Shown here one piece after another: positions 27,533 through 35,223 of a stretch of DNA of 43,497 nucleotides; the first letter of the stretch is position 1, and each line of letters opens with the position of its first letter. The notes below the pieces were generated by a model. The model had not been told where the DNA came from. It did no database searches and was given only the letters and a program-made list of their open reading frames with translations. Made by a program: the position numbers and the translations under genes. Source of the DNA: Candidatus Pelearchaeum sp. (GTDB lineage Archaea; Thermoproteota; Nitrososphaeria_A; Caldarchaeales; Caldarchaeaceae); NCBI GenBank assembly GCA_015520425.1, contig WAQC01000032.1, forward strand, positions 1 through 43,497, in the 5' to 3' direction.

Positions 27533-28009
27533 ATGTCTGGGGTTACCCGAAGTAAGGTAGTGGGGCTTCAGGTCTATAACCCTGATGGAACGTTAGTTGG
27601 GACAGTACAAGATGTCATCTTGCCAATAGGAGAGGAAGGCGGGGAAATATCGCTGCAAATCATTACAAAGTATAATCAGACTGAGAGCGTTAAGTGGTCT
27701 GAGGTTGAGGCTGTTGGTGATATAGTGATTTTGAAGAATAAGATTGAACTTAAGGCGCCTGAGGGGCAGCAGCCTACCGCAGCTCCGCAGCCTTCGCAGC
27801 CAACCCCACAACCAGTATCTCCACAGCCGTATGTGGCTACTCCACCAACTCCACAGCCCCCGCAACAACAGAAGGGAATAGGCGGGATTGCTTCAAAACT
27901 TGGATTCGGCAAGAAGGAAGAAAACCGCTGCCCAACCTGCGGCTCTCCACTAACGTATATAGAACAGTATCAGCGCTGGTACTGCTACAACGAAGGAAAA
28001 TACGTCTAA
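27533..28009 (+). CDS. PRC-barrel-like protein with Pro/Gln linker and C-terminal zinc-ribbon-like tail
   Basis: 'SKVVGLQVYNPDGTLVGTVQDVILPIGEEGGEISLQI...VKWSEVEAVGDIVILK', linker 'QPTAAPQPSQPTPQPVSPQPYVATPPTPQPPQQQ', tail 'CPTCGSPLTYIEQYQRWYCYNEGKYV'. Confidence 0.7.
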   Translation: MSGVTRSKVVGLQVYNPDGTLVGTVQDVILPIGEEGGEISLQIITKYNQTESVKWSEVEAVGDIVILKNKIELKAPEGQQPTAAPQPSQPTPQPVSPQPYVATPPTPQPPQQQKGIGGIASKLGFGKKEENRCPTCGSPLTYIEQYQRWYCYNEGKYV

Positions 28010-28022
28010 CACACTCTGTCTA

Positions 28023-28044
28023 GTTTTTACTATATTTTCTTTCT
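28023..28044 (+). terminator. Putative T-rich archaeal terminator after the PRC/zinc-tail gene
   Basis: GTTTTTACTATATTTTCTTTCT-type T-tract shortly downstream of the stop at 28009. Confidence 0.45.
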
Positions 28045-28109
28045 TGTAGCAAATTAATAATGCGACTAAAAATCAATTATTTTTGACTAAGTCCATCAAA
28101 AGACAATAT

Positions 28110-28127
28110 TTATAACCTATAATAAAT
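28110..28127 (+). promoter_or_regulatory. AT-rich promoter-like element TTATAACCTATAATAAAT upstream of the 28140 CDS
   Basis: Intergenic, 13 nt before the ATG (28140). Near-identical to the element at 22679-22696. Confidence 0.5.
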
Positions 28128-28139
28128 ATAGAATAAGTT

Positions 28140-28730
28140 ATGACATATCCTCCTGTTCCCTCCGCGCGAAAACGTCCAATAGGCTTGACAATCCTCGCTG
28201 TACTCTTCATAATAGTTTCAGTGTTTGCATTCTTTGGTGCTGCTGGAGCGGCTGCTCAGGGGGCTATTTTAGAGGCAGTGGGCATGTCGCCAACGGCCGT
28301 GATAATAACAGGAGTGTTATCGGGTATTCTCGGCCTTGCGGCTGGAGTAGCCATGCTGATGGGAAGGGCTTACATGCTAGTAATAGGTGCGGTCGTGATA
28401 TACATCATAATATCCCTAATCAACCCATTCCTACAGCCCGCAGCTATTACAGACCCAATAACTGGACAGCAGATAGATTTACGTGGCCAGTCGCTGGCTG
28501 GTTCTGCGATAAGTATTCTCATAGCTTTGGTTGTCTTGTTCTACTTGACCCGCGGGCATGTTAAGGCGTTTTTCCAGCCTGCTCCGTCGGCTATGTATCC
28601 TCCGCCGACAGCGCCAACTCCGCCTCCTCCGCCAACCGCAGCATCAGCGTGCCCAACATGCGGCACACCGCTTCAGTTCGTACCCCAATACCAGCGATAC
28701 TGGTGCCCCACATGCAGGCAGTATAGGTGA
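28140..28730 (+). CDS. Four-TM membrane protein with Pro-rich linker and C-terminal zinc ribbon
   Basis: Hydrophobic segments followed by 'APSAMYPPPTAPTPPPPPTAASACPTCGTPLQFVPQYQRYWCPTCRQYR'. Confidence 0.7.
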   Translation: MTYPPVPSARKRPIGLTILAVLFIIVSVFAFFGAAGAAAQGAILEAVGMSPTAVIITGVLSGILGLAAGVAMLMGRAYMLVIGAVVIYIIISLINPFLQPAAITDPITGQQIDLRGQSLAGSAISILIALVVLFYLTRGHVKAFFQPAPSAMYPPPTAPTPPPPPTAASACPTCGTPLQFVPQYQRYWCPTCRQYR

Positions 28731-28799
28731 ATTCTCCTCATATCACTTTTTATTTTGTGGGGAAAATTTATTAACAATTAATGGCGGAAAGCCGCAATT

Positions 28800-29345
28800 A
28801 TGTTATGGCGCACAGGTTTTGTTAAGAGATTAGACAGGATACTCTTGGCGTTATTTGTTGTATTTATAGCGGCTAGCGTAATACCGTCTGCTTCCAGTCA
28901 GCAACGCGAGCAGCAGATTATTGCATTAGCTTTTGATATTTGTCTCTCTCCTCTAACACAAGACCAGCAGATAGCAAATCTATGCTTAAGGCTAGGGCAG
29001 CAGGCAACTTTTGAGCTTGCCAATCAAGTCGTCAATAGGGCTTGTCAAATAAGTCCTAACGAGGTCAGCCAATACTCTAGGCAGTTCTATGGGTTTGACG
29101 CTTGTGCTGGCGGTGTTTTGGGTGGTGTATGGCTTTGGGTAGCTGGGGGTGTTGGTGCGGCGCTTATAGTGGGAGCTGTTGTGGCTGCGATTATAAAGAG
29201 GAGAAGAGCCAGCTATATGCCCCCAGCAACGTATCCGCCAGCCCCACAGCAGGCGCCGCCGACCTGCCCGACCTGTGGAACACCACTACAGTTCATACCT
29301 CAATACCAGCGAAACTGGTGTCCAGCCTGCCAGCAGTATAAATAG
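28800..29345 (+). CDS. Receptor-like single-pass protein: signal peptide, 4-Cys ectodomain, TM, Pro linker, zinc ribbon
   Basis: 'ILLALFVVFIAASVIPSASSQ' signal; ectodomain Cys at FDIC/NLC/RAC/DAC; TM 'VWLWVAGGVGAALIVGAVVAAIIKRRR'; tail 'CPTCGTPLQFIPQYQRNWCPACQQYK'. Confidence 0.7.
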   Translation: MLWRTGFVKRLDRILLALFVVFIAASVIPSASSQQREQQIIALAFDICLSPLTQDQQIANLCLRLGQQATFELANQVVNRACQISPNEVSQYSRQFYGFDACAGGVLGGVWLWVAGGVGAALIVGAVVAAIIKRRRASYMPPATYPPAPQQAPPTCPTCGTPLQFIPQYQRNWCPACQQYK

Positions 29346-29350
29346 AATAA

Positions 29351-29371
29351 CCCCCTTTTCATTATTTTATT
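29351..29371 (+). terminator. Putative T-rich archaeal terminator after the receptor-like zinc-tail gene
   Basis: CCCCCTTTTCATTATTTTATT directly downstream of the stop at 29345. Confidence 0.4.
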
Positions 29372-29405
29372 CTCTAGGCTTACCTAAGCATTAATTTTAA
29401 ATATA

Positions 29406-29999
29406 ATGTCAAATAAACTAGATAGTATGCTTCTACTAGCTTATCCTCCTTCACCACCACATTATCCCCCAACAGCCCCCTACGACCCTTACAGAATGCT
29501 CAAGGATTCTAGCATTAGGGTTTTCATAATTCTCCTAATAGGTACGCTGGTTTTGGCTGTTATTGGCTCTATACTAATAAGTACTTCAGTTGGTGTGCGT
29601 GGGTTGATAGTTCAGAGGAATGTTGCGCAGGAGATTGTTGGCTGGCTCTTCGTTATCGCTGGAGGTGTTCAGGGGATAGCTGCTCTTCTCTGGCTGCTAC
29701 TTATTCATATGAAGATAAATCCAAATGAGCTATGGTACATGTCGTCCAACTTGCGTTTATTAAGATACATAGGGTTCGTGGCTTATCCGTTCATTACAAA
29801 ATTTGAGCAGCAGCTCGCGGCTCAGGTTTATGGTGGGCAGTATCAGCAGGCTCCTCCCCCGCAGTATCAGCAGTCGCAACCACAGCCTTATGCGCCGACT
29901 CCACCAATCTACACATGTCCTAGATGCGGAAACCAAATACAGCCTGGAGCACCTATATGCCCCTACTGTGGATTCCAGTTCCAGCAGCCACAAACCTAA
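29406..29999 (+). CDS. Membrane protein with Pro-rich N-terminus, Pro/Gln linker and C-terminal double-CxxC zinc ribbon
   Basis: 'AYPPSPPHYPPTAPYDPYRML', two TM helices, 'QYQQAPPPQYQQSQPQPYAPTPPIYTCPRCGNQIQPGAPICPYCGFQFQQ'. Confidence 0.7.
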   Translation: MSNKLDSMLLLAYPPSPPHYPPTAPYDPYRMLKDSSIRVFIILLIGTLVLAVIGSILISTSVGVRGLIVQRNVAQEIVGWLFVIAGGVQGIAALLWLLLIHMKINPNELWYMSSNLRLLRYIGFVAYPFITKFEQQLAAQVYGGQYQQAPPPQYQQSQPQPYAPTPPIYTCPRCGNQIQPGAPICPYCGFQFQQPQT

Positions 30000-30089
30000 T
30001 GCTCATTTTTATAAGCTACTTAACACACCCAGCTGCGGGGTATAAAATTTTTAACCTATCCAAGCATAGGCTGCAAGGGGTGTTTATTA

Positions 30090-30854
30090 TTGGTTGTCGG
30101 CAGTAATGGTCTTAAAGCGGGTGCTCTTGCTGGTGTTCCCTTGGTAGCGATAAATGTAGCGGTTTCACTCACCATGAATCTCTCTCAGATAGGCCAGGTA
30201 ATAGGCGATGCCGTCATAACACTCGTAATCACTGCGCTTCTCGGTCTGATTATAGCAGGTTTGAAGAAGGCGCTGTTCTTTATGAGAATATCCTCGGCTA
30301 ATCTGGCTATGGTTATGGGGCTTGTTGCGGCAGGTTTGATGATATACGATGGGAGGCCAGAGGTTCTCGTGGGGCATGGCGTTAGGTCTGCGGCTGAGCA
30401 GTATCTGGGGCCGTCTATGGCTGCTATAATTCCCCCTCTTGCCGCTGGCCTCTTTTGGGGTATGTTGATGGGGACGCTCTACGCTAAGATGGGTGGCGAG
30501 AGGGCTGAAGCCATTCAGCAGCCCGTGCATCGCCGCGTATTTTCCCGCCTATTTACGCGCGAGAGGGAAGCCCAACAGCAAGCTAGGGCTGGAACACTCC
30601 AGCCCCCAAGGGTTCAGCAACCACCCATGTCTCCACAACAACAGATACAGCCGCGAATCAAGGCCGAGAAAGATAAGTGCGCCTCATGCGGCGCTAAGAA
30701 AGGCGGACTATTCGGCAAAAAAATCAAGTTTATGGAATGTAAGCGGGACGGCCTGATTTACTGCGAGAACTGTTATACAAGATTTCCACGATTCGGCGGT
30801 ATAACCTATGCCTGTCCTAGATGCGGCGGCGCGCTCTCAATAGTAACAGACTAG
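30090..30854 (+). CDS. Polytopic membrane protein with Gln/Pro linker and C-terminal zinc-binding region
   Basis: TM helices, then 'QPPRVQQPPMSPQQQIQPR' and 'CASCGAKKGGLFGKKIKFMECKRDGLIYCENCYTRFPRFGGITYACPRCGGALSIV'. TTG start in the track. Confidence 0.65.
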   Translation: MVVGSNGLKAGALAGVPLVAINVAVSLTMNLSQIGQVIGDAVITLVITALLGLIIAGLKKALFFMRISSANLAMVMGLVAAGLMIYDGRPEVLVGHGVRSAAEQYLGPSMAAIIPPLAAGLFWGMLMGTLYAKMGGERAEAIQQPVHRRVFSRLFTREREAQQQARAGTLQPPRVQQPPMSPQQQIQPRIKAEKDKCASCGAKKGGLFGKKIKFMECKRDGLIYCENCYTRFPRFGGITYACPRCGGALSIVTD

Positions 30855-31306
30855 ACGGTGAATATTGTTACCATGATTAAGGTCGTAGGCTCTCCCGTCG
30901 GCTGAGGCTGTTTGAAAAATCCCACATGCACGAAGTTCTGATTACCCTCCCTGCTAGTCCATACATATACTCTATTCACACCGTTGGGTTTGCATTCCTG
31001 CTCTATGAAGACCTGCAAGACCGCCTGGACGTTCCCTATTTCATGGGGCTGGAAATACGATACATAGCCGCGCTGTATCTCCAACATGGCGCTGCATCTA
31101 TGCGCCTCCACCACTTCAAACCCGTTCTGTTGTAGCATGCCTTTAACGTCCTGGATAACCTTGTCGCGCGTGAGCGGCGGATACGGTGCTGGTCCTCTCG
31201 GCGGGTATTGGTAGGGAGGAGGCCCTGGCGGATAGCCTGGTGGTGGGGGAGATGGGGGATACGACAAGGCAGTAATCACCCGTGCTACTCTCCAATTCTC
31301 TACCAA
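30851..31306 (-). CDS. Small soluble protein with a poly-Pro N-terminal segment, unknown function
   Basis: 'YPPSPPPPGYPPGPPPYQYPPRGPAPYPPLTRDKVIQDVKGMLQQNGFEVVEAHRC...'. The first codon in the track is TTG; a GTG (MITALSYPP) is also plausible. Confidence 0.6.
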   Translation of the reverse strand: MVENWRVARVITALSYPPSPPPPGYPPGPPPYQYPPRGPAPYPPLTRDKVIQDVKGMLQQNGFEVVEAHRCSAMLEIQRGYVSYFQPHEIGNVQAVLQVFIEQECKPNGVNRVYVWTSREGNQNFVHVGFFKQPQPTGEPTTLIMVTIFTV

Positions 31307-31316
31307 TAATTAAGCA

Positions 31317-32132
31317 TTAAAGCCTCACATAATCAACTCCAATCTCGCTCAACTCCTCTAGCAGTTTCTGACGTTGTTCCGAGTTTATTCCCTTCCAATC
31401 AACGTATGCGAGTCTTGGTTTCTCCACCGTCTTCTCAAACGCTTCCCGTATCATTTTGCTTGATAGTGGGAAGTGGTATTTCGGCGCTATGTGGCCGAAG
31501 GCTACCCTCTCCTGTAATACTAGGGGCGTGAATCGCGGCGTATAGTGGCCGCCGCCAAAACCAACAGCTATCTCAGGAGCATTCACATGCTCAGCCGCGC
31601 ATGCTGCTAGACATGCCTCTGCAACAATCTCACCCATCTTCGGGTTGTTCCACTCTGCTGGGGAGCTGCCTAGCTCTACGAAGAGTAGGGGCTTCTCCGA
31701 ATAGGGTCCGTGATGCGTTGCTTCCATACCCACATCCCATCCAGCTAGCCCAGCCTCTTCCACTAGGCGTCTCAGCTTGCTTACAGCAGAAAATATCGCG
31801 CGTGCGGATGTGGTGGCGAGAGAGCTTGGCCTACCTCCAAACTCCGCCTTCTCACCCCAGTTACCTACTGGATGAGACAGCACGGCCTTCACCCCAGCCT
31901 CCGAAACATGCTTAGACGCCACAACAATAAGCCCCGCATCAATACTGGAAACCTCATCATCAGCATAGATTGAAGGCCTATTTACCGTGATTATCCTAAT
32001 ATCCCCACGCCTATAGACGGGGTTCCCAAACATGCTGGAAGAATCTTCTCTGAAGCCGAATGACTCTATCAGCCGCTCCCTTATGTTGAGCGAGGCTGGG
32101 TCCTCTTTGGAGCAGAGTATGACTTTGTCCAT
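31317..32132 (-). CDS. dtdA: D-aminoacyl-tRNA deacylase, archaeal/plant DTD2 (GEK1) type
   Basis: 'LSHPVGNWGEKAEFGGRPSSLATTSA', 'GMEATHHGPYSEKPLLFVELGSSPAEWNN', 'AVGFGGGHYTPRFTPLVLQERVAFGHIAPKYHF'. Confidence 0.93.
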   Translation of the reverse strand: MDKVILCSKEDPASLNIRERLIESFGFREDSSSMFGNPVYRRGDIRIITVNRPSIYADDEVSSIDAGLIVVASKHVSEAGVKAVLSHPVGNWGEKAEFGGRPSSLATTSARAIFSAVSKLRRLVEEAGLAGWDVGMEATHHGPYSEKPLLFVELGSSPAEWNNPKMGEIVAEACLAACAAEHVNAPEIAVGFGGGHYTPRFTPLVLQERVAFGHIAPKYHFPLSSKMIREAFEKTVEKPRLAYVDWKGINSEQRQKLLEELSEIGVDYVRL

Positions 32133-32201
32133 GACTGTTATGCTGTCGTTGCGCTGGCGACTATTAATTTATGATGGGACACCGTTTATTATCGTGGATG
32201 C

Positions 32202-33044
32202 ATGTCGGCTGGCGTTGGGCTAATCACATCTCACGTTGCCCGCGAGGTTCTCTCCAGAAGGGGGAGGGAGGGCCAGGTAAGAATCTCCCTTGACCTAGGC
32301 TTGTCCAGCGAGCTGTGCGAGATACGTAGCGAGGGGCTCTACGCTAGGGGAGTTTTACTTGAATGGGATTTTCTGGAAACGGTCTCGGAGGATGAGCGGG
32401 GAATATATACGGTTGAGACACCACCGCGCAAGCTCTACTTCTCGGCATCAGGCCATTTCTACATGCTAACCATGACCTCCTGGGGCCACGCACCTACGGT
32501 TGAGATAGACGGCGTGCACATGCACCGCGTAAAGGGTATGTTTCCTGAGGAGGATGCGCGGAGAAAGGTTGAGCTTATGGGCAGGCTAAGATGCAAGAGT
32601 GTTCTAGACATTTGTACGGGGCTGGGCTACACCGCCATCTGGGCCAAGAAGCTAGGCGCGTGTAGTGTTAAGACGATAGAGAAGGACGAGAACATCCTAG
32701 AGCTGGCCAGATACAACCCATGGTCGCGCGAGCTCTTCGCTGGAGGTATAGAGATAATCACAGGCGACGCGGTGAGCATAGTGGATGAGCTGGATGAACG
32801 GTTTGACGCAATATTAAACGACCCGCCCACGATTAAGATTGCTGGCGAGCTATATAGCAGGCAGTTCTATCAACGTCTATACGAGCTTCTGAAGCGCGGA
32901 GGTATTCTCATACACTATGTAGGAGAGCCTGGTGTGCGTTCGGGTAAGCGGATTTATGTGGGTGTCTTGGAGAGGCTTAGGAGCGCTGGCTTCAGCGCGA
33001 GCTTTGACCACTCCACACGCTGCGTTAAGGCGGTCAAGGTTTAA
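32202..33044 (+). CDS. SAM-dependent methyltransferase (COG2521-like, spermidine-synthase-like fold)
   Basis: 'KSVLDICTGLGYTAIWAKKLGACSVKTIEKDENILELARYNPWS', 'FDAILNDPPTIKIAGELYSRQFYQRLYELLKRGGILIHYVG'. Confidence 0.85.
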   Translation: MSAGVGLITSHVAREVLSRRGREGQVRISLDLGLSSELCEIRSEGLYARGVLLEWDFLETVSEDERGIYTVETPPRKLYFSASGHFYMLTMTSWGHAPTVEIDGVHMHRVKGMFPEEDARRKVELMGRLRCKSVLDICTGLGYTAIWAKKLGACSVKTIEKDENILELARYNPWSRELFAGGIEIITGDAVSIVDELDERFDAILNDPPTIKIAGELYSRQFYQRLYELLKRGGILIHYVGEPGVRSGKRIYVGVLERLRSAGFSASFDHSTRCVKAVKV

Positions 33045-33096
33045 ACCCTAATACCATGCTCTCTCAAGCTGCTAGGCTAGGGGAAGGACTTTAGCT

Positions 33097-34677
33097 ATGT
33101 CGCAGAGGCAGGTCATAGGGCTCGGCACTTGGATGGATAAGCTCGCCAGCAGGCTTGTGGAGCGCGAGAAGCGGCTAGGCCGCTCCCTAGAGCTCCTCAG
33201 AACCGAGGCTGGCATAGCAGCCTCTGGGATAGTCCACCTAGGGAGCATGGCCGACTCTGTGAGAGCCCACGCAGTAGCGCTTGCCCTCAAAAATCTTGGA
33301 TACAACTCCGAGACGATACAGTTCGCGGATGATATGGATGGTCTTAGAAGCGTTCCAGCGGAGCTTCCCCGCGAGGTTGGGAAATACCTGCTCCACCCAG
33401 TATCGCTAATCCCAGACCCATTCAACTGCCATGGCTCATACGCGGAGCACATGGAGTATCTCCTGCTTGACGCGCTTGAAAAGGCTGGGATAAGGGCGAC
33501 GTTCATGAGAGCATACGACGCATACAAGAGCGGGATACTCACAGAACAGATAAGGAAGATACTCAAAAACCATAAAGCGGTAGGCGAGAAGATTAACGAA
33601 CTCACAGGGCAGAAGAAGTTTCTTGACACGCTCCCATACTTCCCAATATGCGGAAACTGCGGGAGAGTCTATACAGCCTATGCATACAAGTTTGAGTCTG
33701 GGAGTGGTAAGGTTCTCTACCGTTGTAAGGGTGTTACGGTTAAGGGTGTCTGGCACGAGGGATGCGGCTATGAGGGGGAAGCGGACATAAAGAAGGCTGA
33801 CGGGAAGCTCTCGTGGAAGGTTGAGTGGGCCGCGCGATGGGCGGCGCTGGACATAAGGTTTGAAGCATACGGGAAAGACCTAGCCAACTCAATAATGGTA
33901 AACGACTGGGTCTCGCGCGAGATTCTTCAATTTGAGCCGCCCATGCACGTCCAATACGAGCTTTTCCTAGACGAGTCAAAGAGGAAGATATCCAAGTCGC
34001 GTGGGGTTAGTGTATTCACGCCGCAGAGCTGGTATAGATACGGAACGCCCCAGAGCCTCATCCTGCTCCTGCTCAAGCGTATAAAGGGGACACGCGTAAT
34101 CTCGCCACCGCTAATCCCAGCGTTGATGAACGAGCTGGACAGGCTACAAGACGCATACTACTCTGGAAGCGGCGACATAAAGTCTAGGGGCCTCTTCATG
34201 TATATCTATAACCTAGAGCCCCCGCGAGAGCCGCCCTCAAAAGTTCCCTACACCCTCCTCACCCAGCTTGCGGGCGCGGCTCCCGATGGGGCTGAGGAGC
34301 AGTTCGTGATAAGCCGCCTACAACGCTACGGCTACAAGGTTGACGACACAGTAAGGGAGAGGGTTAGGATGGCGATAAACTTCGTCAAAGACTTCGGCCA
34401 GGTGGAGGTCAAGCCAGTACAACTATCCGAGAACCAGAAGAAAGCGATTAACGAGCTAATCAAAGTCATAGAGAAGGCTGGAAGCGGCGACGAGATACAG
34501 AACGGAATATTCAACGCGGCGCGAAACAACGGCCTACAGCCAGCAGAGTTCTTCAGAACACTCTACGAGGTGCTGATAGGACAGCCGAGAGGGCCGCGTC
34601 TTGGGCCGTATATCTTTGAAGACCTAGGTCGTGAGAGGACGATAGAGAAGTTGCGCGAAGCCGTTGGTAGGCCGTAG
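33097..34677 (+). CDS. lysS: Class I lysyl-tRNA synthetase
   Basis: 'IAASGIVHLGSMADSVRAHAVALAL' (HIGH region), 'KRKISKSRG' (KMSKS-like), 'CGNCGRVYTAYAYKFESG' Zn region. Confidence 0.92.
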   Translation: MSQRQVIGLGTWMDKLASRLVEREKRLGRSLELLRTEAGIAASGIVHLGSMADSVRAHAVALALKNLGYNSETIQFADDMDGLRSVPAELPREVGKYLLHPVSLIPDPFNCHGSYAEHMEYLLLDALEKAGIRATFMRAYDAYKSGILTEQIRKILKNHKAVGEKINELTGQKKFLDTLPYFPICGNCGRVYTAYAYKFESGSGKVLYRCKGVTVKGVWHEGCGYEGEADIKKADGKLSWKVEWAARWAALDIRFEAYGKDLANSIMVNDWVSREILQFEPPMHVQYELFLDESKRKISKSRGVSVFTPQSWYRYGTPQSLILLLLKRIKGTRVISPPLIPALMNELDRLQDAYYSGSGDIKSRGLFMYIYNLEPPREPPSKVPYTLLTQLAGAAPDGAEEQFVISRLQRYGYKVDDTVRERVRMAINFVKDFGQVEVKPVQLSENQKKAINELIKVIEKAGSGDEIQNGIFNAARNNGLQPAEFFRTLYEVLIGQPRGPRLGPYIFEDLGRERTIEKLREAVGRP

Positions 34678-34753
34678 TTTTTGGGCTTAGCCATAGATTT
34701 AAATAAGAGGCTGGTACGGAATATGCGCACCTAAAAGAGCGTGTAAAGAAAGG

Positions 34754-35179
34754 TTGAGTGAAATAGTTAAGATAGGTAGTTTGACTCCGCGCTCGCGCGG
34801 AGTAAACCTAGTGGCTAAGGTTGTTGAGAAGCCGCCGACGAAGACTGTTTCTTCACAGTACGACCAGTCGGAGCATACGCTGTCTGAAGCTCTGATAGCA
34901 GACGACACAGGCGCTATAAAGCTGATTCTCTGGGACGACAACGCGGAGAAGGTTAATGAGGGCGATACGATAAAGGTGAACAACGGTTTTGTCAAGGTCT
35001 TCCGTGGTAGGATGCAGCTGAATCTGGGTAGGTATGGCTCTGTGGAGCTGTCAGATGAGGTTCTTGAGAACATAAACACGGAGAACAACCTCTCCGCGAG
35101 GGAGACTTATAGCAGCGACTACGGCTACCAGAGTAGGGGCTACGGCCAGCGCCGCCCATTTAGACGGGGAAGACTCTAA
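34754..35179 (+). CDS. Single OB-fold ssDNA-binding protein with an RG-rich basic tail
   Basis: 'VKIGSLTPRSRGVNLVAKVVEKPPTKTV...EALIADDTGAIKLILWDDNAEKVNEGDTIKVNNGFVKVFRGRMQLNLGRYG', tail 'YGYQSRGYGQRRPFRRGRL'. TTG start in the track. Confidence 0.85.
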   Translation: MSEIVKIGSLTPRSRGVNLVAKVVEKPPTKTVSSQYDQSEHTLSEALIADDTGAIKLILWDDNAEKVNEGDTIKVNNGFVKVFRGRMQLNLGRYGSVELSDEVLENINTENNLSARETYSSDYGYQSRGYGQRRPFRRGRL

Positions 35180-35223
35180 GAACCAAACCGCCTTAAACTC
35201 CCCCTTCCCTTATTCTTTATTCT

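Noticed and set aside
27676-27912. Gly/Cys-rich antisense ORF (GCGVGGVATYGCGDTGCGVGC...)
   Set aside because: Reverse complement of the Pro/Gln/Thr-rich linker of the PRC protein.
29102-29341. Cys-rich alternate-frame ORF (MCWRCFGWCMALGSWGCWCGAYSGSCCGC...)
   Set aside because: Out-of-frame reading of the Gly/Ala/Val TM segment of the 28800-29345 CDS; no own start context.
33072-33629. 185-aa antisense ORF
   Set aside because: Fully antisense to lysS; Ser/Leu/Arg-rich shadow ORF with no recognisable motif.
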